Below, piece after piece: positions 43,383-53,154 of a stretch of DNA of 64,000 nt (the first letter of the stretch is position 1; each line of letters opens with the position of its first letter). This DNA comes from Phytophthora sp. 'mugwort'. Its lineage: Eukaryota > Oomycota > Peronosporomycetes > Peronosporales > Peronosporaceae. A program made the position numbers and the translations under genes. Below the pieces are notes generated by a model. That model saw only the letters and a list, made by a program, of their open reading frames with translations. It was not told the DNA's origin and did no database searches. The DNA lies in the NCBI GenBank assembly GCA_033558025.1, contig JAUCEF010000009.1:1860001-1924000 (forward strand). The letters are read 5' to 3'.

Positions 43383-44421
43383 TCACGACTCAATCATTCT
43401 TTTAGCTAATACAGCAGCTCCTGCAAATTCAAAGTGTCCATCAACTTTGCTCATAAGCCGTGAATAGCACATCATTCCTTCCTTGCATGATTTAACCAAA
43501 CTCCACACATACTGCGTCGCCATAAGTTGTCTCTGCTTAAACTCTTCAACTCCGTCAACGTTAAGCACCCAGCATCCAGCATTTGTATCTGGCGTTGAAC
43601 TGACATCCATATTATCTCCGTATGGCGCCGTACGCTCGATCAGATCTAGACCACTGCGGACCATAGACTCTGGAAGGCGATAAGCAACCACTACTCCCTC
43701 TGGTACACGCTTCTCCACAGACAGTTTTTTGTTCTTTTATAGCTACCAAATCGAACCTTGAACGTCTCGAGAAACGACGACAGATTCATGAGCGGAGGTT
43801 CACATGCCTTCAGAAAGTCTTCCACCTCAACCACATCCCTTCTTAACTCGTTGCGTAGCTTAGTGCCTTTGTTATACTCCTTCTGCCTTGGCTAAGCTTT
43901 GATGTTTCTGCTGCTCTGTCTTTTCGTGGTCGGCCCGTTCGTCTTTTGAATTGAAGGTTTCACTGTCGTGTTTGGTTCCCCCCTCTCCATCCCCGTTGGC
44001 TTTCGTACAGTCGACTTCACGCGCGGTGGGTCAGAGTGCACGTGACCGTCTTTGACTTCGTCCTCAAAACTCGCCGGACCCGCAAGCTGGGTCGTTGGAA
44101 CAACATTTTCCACAGCCTCAATTGATACATTGTTATCGTTTGCCACACCTTCCGGCTTGGCATATGTATTCATACGCACATCTTCTGTACGCAATGTGCG
44201 TGCTCCACCAACTCTCCAAATCGACAAGCGCTGATCTGAATTTATCGTCTGGCAAATCTGTGATTTCCACGGTAATTCTGCTGAAAACATCCTGCGCACT
44301 CTTGTACTTATCGCGCTCAGTCATGCGCTTCTTTCGCTGTACTTCGTCGCTCCCCCTGCTTATACGCAACGGCACATCAATAACAGCCAGCTCTTTCTCT
44401 AGGGCCCCAACACGTAGCCAT
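43383..44421 (-). pseudogene. Linker region of the Ulp1-MULE
   Basis: Minus-strand exon after the intron at 44422: WLRVGALEKELAVIDVPLRI, then basic and acidic linker sequence (KKRMTERDKYKSAQDVFSRI, DLESWWSTH), a hydrophilic low-complexity stretch, and finally CWVLNVDGVEEFKQRQLMAT and HFEFAGAAVLAKRM leading into the peptidase. There are frame changes near 44140 and 43890. No enzymatic motif is visible. Confidence 0.5.
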
Positions 44422-44523
44422 CTACCAATGTACAACATGGTCAAAACGTGGAAACATGTTAGCATGGATGGCAACAAATCATGTAAATCATAGATCAAAG
44501 CGTGCTTAAAACATGGGTCTCAC
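44422..44523 (-). other. Intron of the Ulp1-MULE, 102 bp, rich in CATG words
   Basis: Donor GTGAGA at 44523 and acceptor GGTAG ending at 44422. Joining the flanks gives SIHARWLRVGALEKE in one frame. Within 102 bases it holds CCATGTTTT, TACATGATT, CCATGC, ACATGTTT and CCATGTTG. Confidence 0.75.
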
Positions 44524-45497
44524 CTTGCATGAATCGATGAGTAGAGAATCGTTAGCATCTTGTCAATGTGCTTGCGATACAGCATCACGTGTCTGCATGA
44601 CAGCTTCATCGTGGCCGAGAACTCGCACGAGCATGTCCACGTAAACTTGTCAACGCGGTGCGTCCGACCTTCACGCGACAAAACGACGTACTATGCCGTC
44701 GTCTTCAACTGTGTAGCTTCCGATCGTGCTTGCTTCCGTGGCAAAGTTGTACTCTGTCACGAACACCTTAGCCACGAATTCATTTGTCATACCGAAAAAC
44801 TGGTTCATCTCGTCGTAGTAGTTCAGATATCTTTGGAATCCAGGCATAATAACTCGTATCAAGTACTCGTCTTCTTTGCGTCGTTGGAACCGAATAGTTG
44901 CGTCCAGGCGTTGTCGCATGGACATCGAGCTTTCGAGCCCCCCTTAGTTTACCGAAGAAGTTTTCCAACCGATTGTTAGTGTTGTTACGAAAATGAGGGA
45001 GACTCATGCGATGCAACGTGACCCACATATCTGAACAACCAATCCAATTTTTCTCGAAGTAGCTCTAAAGTCCTGAGCGACCATCCCGGCATGCCAACAC
45101 TTTAGACTCGTCTGCGTGATGTTAAAATTCCTCGGTCGACTTCGAGTCATGCACAAGAGTCCATCTGCTTCAAGACTTCACTTCTATATGTACCGTATTT
45201 CTTGTCGTCACGGATTGCTCGATGCAGCCACTTGATAACGTGAGCGACATAATAGGATCCGCACGTCCGGAAACAAGGTACGCCGTACTTCAATTTCATT
45301 CAGGTCTTTGTCCACCATGATGACCTTAGTTTGTTCCCAGTCGTTCACACCGCCTGAAACTGCTCCACTACCTTGACCATATGCCAGTCAGCATTTCGTT
45401 TAATCACGGAATGTTGCACGGTCTGACCATGACCGAATTAATCCATTATCATGAACGTGCATAGCTGATAGTTGTATCTAGCGGTTGCATGCAAGAC
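44524..45497 (-). pseudogene. MULE catalytic and SWIM region of the Ulp1-MULE
   Basis: After the intron at 45498 the minus strand reads VLHATARYNYQLCTFMIMD, then a stop, FGHGQ, VIMVDKDLNEIEVRR (second catalytic Asp), KWLHRAIRDDKKYGTYRSEV, MWVTLHRMSLPHFRNNTNNR followed by LENFFGKLRG, RRKEDEYLIRVIMPGFQRYL and finally FTWTCSCEFSATMKLSCRHV, a complete CxCxnCxH SWIM finger. Several single-base shifts and stops interrupt these parts. Confidence 0.7.
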
Positions 45498-45604
45498 CTG
45501 ATTACCACATGGGTAAAACATGGTCAGTAAGAAATAAACATGGCATGAAACATGGACGAATCATGAAGAAACATAACGAAAACATGGGGTACTTCTGTAC
45601 GGAC
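45498..45604 (-). other. Intron of the Ulp1-MULE, 107 bp, rich in CATG words
   Basis: Donor GTCCGT at 45604 and acceptor AATCAG ending at 45498 join HAQDEQ to VLHATARYNYQL in frame. It contains CCATGTTTT, TCATGA, CCATGTTTCATG, CCATGTTTA and another CCATGTTTT, five copies in about 90 bases. Confidence 0.7.
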
Positions 45605-46860
45605 CTGTTCGTCTTGTGCGTGCTCCATCAACACAATCTCGGGAAGCGCTTGAAACAGAATTCTCATGTGCTGAGAGCTGATCATAAGCACAGCTGTGTG
45701 ACCGCTCATATCCTCGTCGACGGCTGATACGTTTCCAAGAGCCTCGAGCTCGAAACTGGCCAGCATATCTGCCACCATGTGCTCATCACTTAATGTGCCT
45801 CCTAAAACCCACAACGAAACGATCACACGTATTAGTTGTACAAGTAGTTCTTCCTCGCTGCATATGCAAACCTACCGGTGCTCTTGACCTTCGCGATTAG
45901 ATTGTAGACATCTTTCAAGTGTACGTAGTGACGTGTTCACTCGCGGATGTAGTCATAAATCCGATTTGCCTTGCTACCACTCGCGACATCAGCTCGATGT
46001 CGCTCAAGGTTGGGGGGTCCACCGGGACTCGACGTACAGATGGGTACTTTTGATACACTTCGTCTGACGGTTCGTGACAGTGCCCGTAAACGCGTTTTTG
46101 ATCTCAATACGCCATTGACCGCTTGAACGTTCTACCACCTGAGCTTTGAAGCACATGGGGCATCCCACACCCTTCACACTTTGAAGAGGCCTGTGTCCAT
46201 TAGAATGAATTTGTTTCTTCCAGCCATGTGTACAAATGTACACTCTCTGATAGGGTCCAGCTGATCGGGTACGAGAGGCAACTCAGAGGTGGGTTTCCCA
46301 GCGTGCACCTTCATTCTGGCAACCTTGCGGTTTCGAAAACGCGCACTCTCCGTCTCGGAAATTGCTAACACAATGTGCGTCTCGCGCTGTACTTTTTCAG
46401 GTATCGATCCAGCTGGGTCCAGTTCTTGTGATACTTACGTAACGGCGGGATGTAATACAGCTCCTCCAAACAATCTTTAATTACTAGCTTGCGGATTCCG
46501 CGAGATGTGCCAGAGGTGGGTTCACTGCTCTCCTCGACGTCGCTAACACTTTCACTCGCATGCTCTCTTTCGCTCGAACCTTCAGCCCCACTTGATCTAG
46601 CTTCCGCGCTGATTGCATGTACATCATTATCGCGTTGCTCTTGGACATTTTCAGCGGGAATGCCCCCTGTTCTGAGAATTGGGTATCCCATCTATCCCAG
46701 TCTTAATCGTACTTGCCACGGGAGACGATGGAATTTCAGCAACGACAGCACTGTCGCTATCACTGCTGCTGCTACGTTGAAGCCTGAATGTTTTACTCTC
46801 TCAGTATGCGAGCGGTGTTCTTTGTGCGTGCCATGGTACCCTCCTGATAACATATGAAAT
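45605..46860 (-). pseudogene. DNA-binding and first catalytic part of the Ulp1-MULE
   Basis: From 46860 down the minus strand reads an acidic serine-rich part (ASESVSDVEESSEPTSGTS), LPPLRK-like KYHKNWTQLDRYLKKYSA, KVHAGKPTSELPLVPDQLDP, a Cys/His-bearing FAR1-like part (CTHGWKKQ, GCPMCFKAQVVERSSGQWRI), and ALGNVSAVDEDMSGHTAVLM ending ILFQALPEIVLMEHAQDEQ. The last motif corresponds to the LLVDCTH block of related MULEs, where the catalytic Asp is expected; here it reads LMEHA, so the residue seems lost. Confidence 0.6.
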
Positions 46861-47302
46861 CAAAACATGGCATAACATGGATAAAACATGTTAACATGTG
46901 GACTAGCCGAGTAACCATTTTGGCGTCGACGCGACACCTTGCGGTCTACGTACGCACATCAAGCACTAAGTGCTTGACAAATGATAATCATTAGTTTCAT
47001 CACACGGTGTATATGTATCACTTCATTCATATTAAACGCGTACCGTGTCTTTCAGCACCTCTCGCTCAGTCAGTGATGGCAGCTGCATACATCGCCTTCT
47101 CGACAGGCTTCGATATCTGGATAGAGCAACACAACCACAGTCGCTTAGCTAACCTTTGATCAGGTACATGACATATAGAGCTTGTACCTGGGACTAGGAG
47201 AGATGCGCACCTTAGACTAGTAAGGACGTCTTGCCTGCCTATGGGGATGGTTTCCAAGGGGTGGAGAAGGACACTAGCAGCATATATGCGCAGCATCACA
47301 TG
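46861..47302 (-). other. Probable long intron or spacer of the Ulp1-MULE
   Basis: The minus strand ends TTATCAG near 46855 directly before GAGGGTACCATGGCACGC, and starts near 47358 at GTACGACAG after a coding-like exon. A cluster of ACATGTT and CCATGTT words lies at 46860-46905, next to the acceptor. It also contains a small hairpin (CAAGCAC-TAA-GTGCTTG at 46959-46975). Confidence 0.35.
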
Positions 47303-47568
47303 TTAACTATGAGAATTTCGGGCAACTGAGATAGACAAGGCCGCACGGTGAACTGTCGTACCTGCGGCTACAGCAGCTTTTTGTTTTTTTTGGGGGGTGG
47401 GGGTGCCGGGGACTGGTGGCGAGTCCTGGGCTTCGTCTGTGCTCACCAGGTCGAAGGGGGGGGCAGCTATTTTCTCGTGACGCATGGCAGAATGATAAGT
47501 GGCTGGTGGATCCGTATTTAATTAAAAATTGTAAGATATTTTAATTACAAACATGGCCGAAACGTGGT
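47303..47568 (-). other. Proline-rich exon candidate and upstream CATG-rich intron candidate
   Basis: About 47480-47360 reads APPFDLVSTDEAQDSPPVPG followed by TPTPQKKQKAAVAA on the minus strand. Between it and the next coding-like part (ending near 47570) is an AT-rich stretch containing CCATGTTTG, the same word found in the better supported introns. Confidence 0.35.
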
Positions 47569-47928
47569 TTAAAACACGTTCAAAACATAGGGGGCAATAG
47601 ATTTGTCGTAATATAAACGAGAAACGTCAAAATGCAAGTGCATACGATCATTGCAGACACCTGGTCTAGAACCCGGAGCTTCCGAGTGGGCAGAGCAACC
47701 CGAAAAACTACCCAGCTCCCCACAATTTAATTGAAGTTCGATGTCACTAAATCTTGCTATAATAGGAACGTAGCACTGTACTGTCCTTACTAAAAACTTC
47801 TTGTTTGTTTCCCAGCTGAGGTTGCTAAAGTTTGTCGACGATGAAAACACGCATCGCTTCAATGGAGCCTCCATGGCACAGGGAGGACCAAACCCAAGCT
47901 TTCGAAGATCTGCTCGAAGTTCGAGCAT
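47569..47928 (-). CDS. Hypothetical 119-residue frame, possible first exon of the Ulp1-MULE
   Basis: An ATG at 47928 opens a frame with protein-like composition (LRADLRKLGFGPPCAMEAPL, FLVRTVQCYVPIIARFSDIE, FDVSRLYYDKSIAPYVLNVF) ending at a TAA that overlaps the start of a CATGTTT-rich stretch. I do not recognise a domain. Its strand, spacing and the following intron-like sequence suggest it is the first exon of the MULE gene; alternatively it is an independent small gene divergent from the CAP gene. Confidence 0.35.
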   Translation of the reverse strand: MLELRADLRKLGFGPPCAMEAPLKRCVFSSSTNFSNLSWETNKKFLVRTVQCYVPIIARFSDIELQLNCGELGSFSGCSAHSEAPGSRPGVCNDRMHLHFDVSRLYYDKSIAPYVLNVF

Positions 47929-48224
47929 AGAAAACCGGTCCTGAACCAAATACAGTACAGGCAAGTACACTGCTGTACTACATACAGTATGTCGGATTCT
48001 TAGCGTGGGTCAGCTGGTTTCCAGGACTTGGTGGTCGTTGCCTTTTTTGCTGCGTGTAGACTTGTTGTTCAGATGGGAAGTCTTACTTGCACCGGCTACG
48101 ACGGCACTCCATGCGTTTGTATCGGCTTGCTCGCTATGGAAGAGCCTGTTCCTATCCTTGGGCTTATCCTCAGCTTTGCCCCTTACTCCGGCTGTCCCCG
48201 AGGTGAACGCTTAGCTAACATTTT

Positions 48225-48237
48225 TCATTCTGCAATT
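48225..48237 (+). promoter_or_regulatory. Oomycete initiator plus flanking promoter region of the CAP gene
   Basis: TCATTCTGCAATT fits the combined initiator and flanking-element consensus almost base for base. It lies about 95 bases before ATG 48332. The open frame extends upstream to a TTG at 48236, which would overlap the promoter and is not a credible start. Confidence 0.7.
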
Positions 48238-48331
48238 GGCTCAAGACCGACCGTCTCTCGATCGTTTCGACTACCCGGCAGCAGCCTTACAGAGCGACAT
48301 TAAGCTCTGTCCCTACAGCACCAACACAACT

Positions 48332-49351
48332 ATGGTCAATGTCCGCAACGTTTTCGCATTTGCCTCCGTGGCCCTCGTGGCGGCCGTGAGCGCGTCCGAG
48401 GAACAGACGCACCACCGCAGTCTGCAGGCTGTCAACTTCCGCGAGGAGTTGCTGGACGCCATCAACGCAGCCCGTAAGGCAAAGGGTTTGGATAAGTTGT
48501 GCATCAACGAGATGCTGATGGACGCAGCGCAGGTCCAGGCGAACGATATGGCCGAGAACAACTTCATTAAGAGCACGGGTTCGGACGGCTCGCTACCTAA
48601 GGAGCGTGCGGCGACGCAGGGCTTCAAGGCCGCGACAGTCACAGAGATCGTGGGTGCTGGATACAGGACGGCGTCGAGCATTGTCGCCGCGTGGTCCAAG
48701 GCCTCGAGCGCCAAGAACACTCTTTTCAGCAACTCGAACGTCATGGGTCCCGGCTACACGTTCGACAAGACCAGGAAGTACGTGCACTTCTGGGCTGTCG
48801 ACTTCTCTACGGGCGAATGTGGTAACGGAGCCGCTACAGCTGGCCCTGAGGGTTCGAACAGCGGCGAAGGAAGCGGCAGCGTTGAACTTCCCTCGAACGG
48901 CTCGGGCAGTGAAGCCAGCGGCAGCGTTGAGGCCCCCAAGAGCGGATCGGGTGATGCTCCGGCCCCTGCTAGTGGATCGGGCGGAGCTCCGGCCCATGTT
49001 AGTGGATCGGGCGGAGCTCCAGCCCCTGCTAACCGATCGGATGATGATTCCGATAGCGGCAGCGGATCTGAGACCCCTGCTGTCACACCCGCTCCAGCCG
49101 GTAGCGGAGCGGAGCCCCCTGCTGCCGCTCCAGCTCCAGCCGATCGTCGAGTTGGACCCCCTGCTGCCGCTCCAGCTCCAGCCAGTAGCGGAGCTGAACC
49201 CCCGGCCAGTGGATCTCGTGACGCAGCAAGTGGCAGTGGAGTTGAAACCCCGGCGAGCAGATCTGATGAAGAAGCACCTGCTGCTACCCCCGCTCCCGCT
49301 GAAGCGACCGAAGCTCCCCCAACTGATGCGCTTGACACACCGGGCCAGTAA
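48332..49351 (+). CDS. Secreted CAP-domain (PR-1/SCP-like) protein with low-complexity tail
   Basis: The 339-residue protein begins with a signal peptide (VFAFASVALVAAVSA, cleavage near residue 21). A compact CAP domain follows at about 33-170: FREELLDAINAARKAKGLDK, LMDAAQVQANDMAENNFI, IVGAGYRTASSIVAAWSKAS and KYVHFWAVDFSTGEC. The His that usually sits early in CAP proteins and the GENL motif are not evident, so the domain is divergent. After residue 170 the chain is built from imperfect repeats of SGSGGAPAP and PAAAPAPA type, probably O-glycosylated and wall- or mucilage-associated. CAP proteins bind sterols or lipids in several eukaryotes; in oomycetes they are abundant secreted proteins. 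The gene lies at the border of the repeat-rich region. No intron is seen. Confidence 0.85.
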   Translation: MVNVRNVFAFASVALVAAVSASEEQTHHRSLQAVNFREELLDAINAARKAKGLDKLCINEMLMDAAQVQANDMAENNFIKSTGSDGSLPKERAATQGFKAATVTEIVGAGYRTASSIVAAWSKASSAKNTLFSNSNVMGPGYTFDKTRKYVHFWAVDFSTGECGNGAATAGPEGSNSGEGSGSVELPSNGSGSEASGSVEAPKSGSGDAPAPASGSGGAPAHVSGSGGAPAPANRSDDDSDSGSGSETPAVTPAPAGSGAEPPAAAPAPADRRVGPPAAAPAPASSGAEPPASGSRDAASGSGVETPASRSDEEAPAATPAPAEATEAPPTDALDTPGQ

Positions 49352-49652
49352 CCACGTAACATGGATTCACCGAGATATGTGATGTGTGGTGGTAGCTCTG
49401 TATGTTCCGTGTAAATTCATAATGCTAGATGCCTTCAATACCATTGCTCGCACCTGTCACCTACTCACGAGCATCGAAATGATCAACCAGTATTTCCACG
49501 GCACAACGAAACGATATGGAGGGTGGCTGGCTACATGTCAAATCGCTGGGATTCCCAGTGGAAAATACTTGCAAAACGTGCACATTCAAGTTAGACGATG
49601 CTGCACCGATGCGACGTACCATACGCATACAACCAAATTCGCCATCGTTGCT

Positions 49653-52583
49653 TTACGCTGGCGCAGTGGAGTGAGCTTCGAGTACTGAAGTCGCAGCTCG
49701 ACGGCTTTTTGCAGGTGTATGCGCAGGCGTACCAAACGAGTCCGTAGCACGAAGGTTTTTTGACGGAGTTTTCGCGGGCGTGCCGAATGACTCAGTAAAA
49801 GCGTACTTTGCGTCATCTTCGAGCTTCATTGACGCGATGCTATCGAATACCCACTGATCATATCACATGAGTAAACCAATTGTGAGAATTCTTGACAGCC
49901 TAAACCAATAGCTAAGAAGTAAGCCTACCTTCGAGGTAACAACGCGAATGCCTGTTCGCTGACCTCGTCGGTACAACGACGCATCGCCGCAAATGCAGAT
50001 GTCTGCAACAGAAATCTGTTTGCAAATCTGTAATGTGAACAGAAATGAAAATGTTCAGGAAATATACGTGAACAGCACAACTCAAACACAGCAGTCACGT
50101 ACCTCACCGCCTGCCACTTGAATGAGGGACTGGAGAACTTCACGTGATGGCTCCACATTGGAACCGACGAAAAACTTTGTGCCTTTGAATATCTGCCGAG
50201 ACTCAGGGTGTTCGCGTGAGTACTTGTTCGCAAAAATCGTTATCTCAAAGTCTTCTTCCGGTAGCCAACGTTCTTGTTCTAAGGAGGAAAACGCCCAATC
50301 CTCCGTAACAATCCAAGCCCCGCGAGCAATTGCGAAGAGTACTTTAATGGTGCGTCTTACATCCTTGCCCACAATAAGGTGCGTTACTCCAGCAGCATAA
50401 TCTGCACTCTTGACCACACGCGCTTTTCGGTGCCCGGATTCATTGGTCATATTGGCGTCAATAGCGTGAATCGCGCATTGGAGGACCCCACGTGCCTCTG
50501 TACTTACCCCGGTAATACCAAATACGTTGCGTGGTGCTTTGCGCGGAGTCTTTCTGCTTGTTGTGCTGGAGAAGTTCATTGCCATAGGAATCGGGGTAGA
50601 GTTAACCTCACGATGCTTTCTCATGAATCCCGACACGGAGCCAGGAGTTGTCAGATGCTTGTCCACGACATTATCTTTTTTGGTATCATATCGCGCCTTC
50701 TTCACGACGGGGGTCGTTATACTGTTACCGGAAACAGGCGGGCGCGCACGCTTTTTGGCTGCGCTCAGGGTGAGCTTCATGGCGCTTGATGGGGCTGCTG
50801 TCGTTGGGAGTTTCCGTTGTGCTTTTTTCATAGGAGGTTTTGGTACGTCGATCGAAACTGAAGCACTCGCTAACGAGGAGCGCATTGTCTGCTTCGATGC
50901 AGAGCTACGTGTCGCCGGACTTTGAGTTCTTGACCTTGCTGTAGGGCTGGGAGTTGCGCTTGGCGTTGCTGCCCGCATCTTTCTGGATACGGCAGGACTC
51001 GGTGTACGGGCCTTGGCAGCCGAGCTTGCTGTCGAACGGGTCAGTGACCGTGGAGTTCGCTCAAGCGTCGATGGGCTACTGGCATGCGTCTTTAAGCTGT
51101 TCGTCGATCCTGGTGTTCTATATTTCTTCTTGGGCGTCGGCGTCTGAGCTTTCGGTGTAGCGAAAGTTGACATGATTGCAGACGGTGTGGCAGGTGTCTT
51201 GGGTGAGTCTGCCATGGTGCTTGCAACAGTAGCTGGCGATGCTGTAGCAATACTATTAGCACCAGGAGATTTCGCTGAGTCCCGTGATGCTTGGCAGTCG
51301 GTACAATACCTGCGCGTTCGCGGGTTTGAGCACCCACATACTGCGCACGACCAAATGCCAGGTTTTAACGTCAGGCCACCACCGTATGATAGAGAGCTCC
51401 TGTTGCGGCGTCGCAGTTCCCGAGCCGTCGGTTGTTTTTTACTGCTGTTGTCATCAGGCGTTCCAATATTGAAATCGCCACTGCTGGTGACCGGGGTGCT
51501 GCTCGAACCAGACAAGTCCATATGCGACTTCTGCTCCTTCCTAAGCGGAGCAGGAGATAGCTGGCTCGCCTGACTGTCCTGAATCACAATCACTTCGTTC
51601 ATCTTGACCTCGTCCTCCTTTTCCTCGTCATTCTCCGACTCACTCTCCGCTACGATTCCACTTGCTTGCGACGCCGTAACCTCGTCCTCATCCTGCTGAG
51701 TTGGCGGCCCATTCAGCGTCTTCCTCCGCTTCGCCGACGAGCTCACACTCTTTGATCGAATTGGCTGCTTCTGTGGTGTACTAAATTCTATCACTTCCTG
51801 AGCGGGCTCCGTCGTACCAAGCACTTTCAAAATCGCATCGGACGTCATGGGCTCCATCGACAACGCTCGTCGCTTTCTCCTGCCTCCATTCAGCGCCTTA
51901 TTAACCTTAATTTTCGACGGCGGCGCCGTCCCAGCCTCCGCCACGTTGGACGCATTTGCATCAGCATTAGTCTCTTTAATGCTCTTCGTCGTTTCTGCGC
52001 CCTGTTTGTCTGTGTTTTCTTGATCTAAGGCTTTAGATGTCTCGGTGCCGAGCGACTGTCGCCTCTTGCTCTTGGGTTTGGCTGTGATTGCTACGCTTTC
52101 CACTGTATTCTGCTGACTTACGGGGAAAAACGGACGCTCATCCATCCGCTTCTTGCTCACGTAACAGGCGTTGACCCAAAGCTGCGAGACGATCTTGAGT
52201 TCGTACCTCGTGGCGGCCGCCGCCATGGAGCCACCGCCCGCCTGCCACTTGGCGATCTTGGCCTTCCATACCGGCGTAAAATGGCTCAGCACCATGTGTG
52301 TGAGCTTGGGCGTGAACCGCTTGACGGTGGATGCCCCCAGCTCGCGCAGCTTCCGGGCCACGACATCGCTGCAATCGATCTGAGCGTCGGCGCCCACGCG
52401 CACGTCCACCATAGCCACGACGCCCTTTAGAGGGCCGTTATTGCGCGGTCGGCGGCGCGGCGGTGCGGCGGAGGCTCTGGAAGATGCTGTGGAAGCCGTC
52501 GAGCCAGCTCTGGGAGACGCGCGCGTAGACATGCGCGATGTGCGCGGCGCTGCGGAGAGCGAGATGGACACGGCTGCCACCAT
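49653..52583 (-). CDS. Microcephalin-like BRCT protein with RanBP2-type zinc finger, three exons
   Basis: Exons are 52583-50103, 50027-49929 and 49853-49653; introns are 75 bp each with GT-AG ends, and the product has 926 residues. An N-terminal BRCT (about 53-155; LKGVVAMVDVRVGADAQ, QLWVNACYVSKKRM) matches microcephalin/MCPH1. A long disordered, Ser/Thr-Pro-rich middle contains a RanBP2 zinc finger at about 407-435 (GIWSCAVCGCSNPRTRRYCT). A BRCT pair closes the protein: VVKSADYAAGVTHLIVGKD with ARGAWIVTEDWAFSSL, then GTKFFVGSNVEPSREVLQSL, and after both splices VVTSKWVFDSIASMKLE, the expected W-x-F-D-S-I end. The tail repeats SFGTPAKTPSK / SFGTPAHTPAK. The start is the first ATG; the frame runs on to a TTG at 52646. 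A role in chromosome condensation or damage signalling is inferred. Confidence 0.85.
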
Positions 52584-52626
52584 GGGGAGCGGAGGCGGGT
52601 AACACACGACGCACTGTGGGCTCACA

Positions 52627-52640
52627 GCGAAGAGTGAATG
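52627..52640 (-). promoter_or_regulatory. Possible initiator of the microcephalin-like gene
   Basis: On the minus strand CATTCACTCTTCGC contains TCACTC, a TCAYTY-type initiator, about 50 bases before ATG 52583. The flanking element is weak. It fits a start at 52583 and not at the upstream TTG. Confidence 0.4.
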
Positions 52641-52828
52641 CGCCAAAGTTACCCCTCGCGAATTTCAAATGCGCGCGGAATTGAGGAAGAGGGTAGTACA
52701 TGGAGGAATCTACTAAGTACGGATGAAGTGGAGACCGAGTGAAGGTCGACTTGGCGTGGTGCACGCCAACATGAATTGCGTGGCTAATGGTCAAACCAGC
52801 TCTGGTCACGCAAGGTCACGCACATACA

Positions 52829-52844
52829 GACAAACCCCTCTATA
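52829..52844. repeat. Left terminal inverted repeat of the Tigger element
   Basis: Sixteen bases, GACAAACCCCTCTATA, identical to the reverse complement of 54729-54744. Confidence 0.8.
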
Positions 52845-53154
52845 TTCTCCCCTCTATGGGAATCTCCCTCTTATAAGAATATTTTCGGTTTCCCAGATGA
52901 CCTCCATACACGGCCTCATACAGATATCCCTCTCCCTCACTATAAGCATATAGGAATGAAATAAACAGAATATCCCTTTAGTGAGGTGCTTAACTATAGA
53001 GAAAGACCAATCTGTAAAGTAAGTCTACGAGCTTTGGGACGGCCTAAAGTAGCTCAGGAGAGACATTTGCTGACGCGGTCCCTGCTTGCGACTCAACTCC
53101 TCTCGATACTCACTCTGCAGAACGCGCAGACCACCAGCGCGCCAGTCGGCAACC

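Larger units (their letters stand above)
42390..47930 (-). mobile_element. Long MULE with SWIM finger and Ulp1-type peptidase, several introns
   Basis: Minus-strand parts, in order: a candidate first exon (47928-47569), a proline-rich exon (about 47480-47360), a region starting near 46860, a FAR1-like DNA-binding part (ICTHGWKKQIHSNGHRPLQS), the MULE core, a SWIM finger and an Ulp1 peptidase. Two introns can be placed exactly because splicing restores a continuous family-like sequence: 45604-45498 (107 bp) and 44523-44422 (102 bp). MULEs carrying a ULP1 gene are known from plants (Kaonashi type); I infer a similar oomycete lineage. The coding parts carry several stops and the first catalytic Asp appears lost, so this copy is dead. 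Borders are approximate; terminal repeats were not found. Confidence 0.65.

Noticed and set aside
46959..46975. CAAGCAC-TAA-GTGCTTG hairpin
   Set aside because: Seven-base arms occur often by chance in a window of this size.
48236..48331. Extension of the CAP frame to 48236
   Set aside because: Begins with TTG, overlaps the core promoter and would hide the signal peptide.
48754..49362. 202-codon open frame antisense to the CAP gene
   Set aside because: Mirror of the repetitive Ala/Pro/Ser coding sequence; no domain and no promoter.
52584..52646. Extension of the microcephalin-like frame to 52646
   Set aside because: It begins with TTG, and the candidate initiator lies within it.
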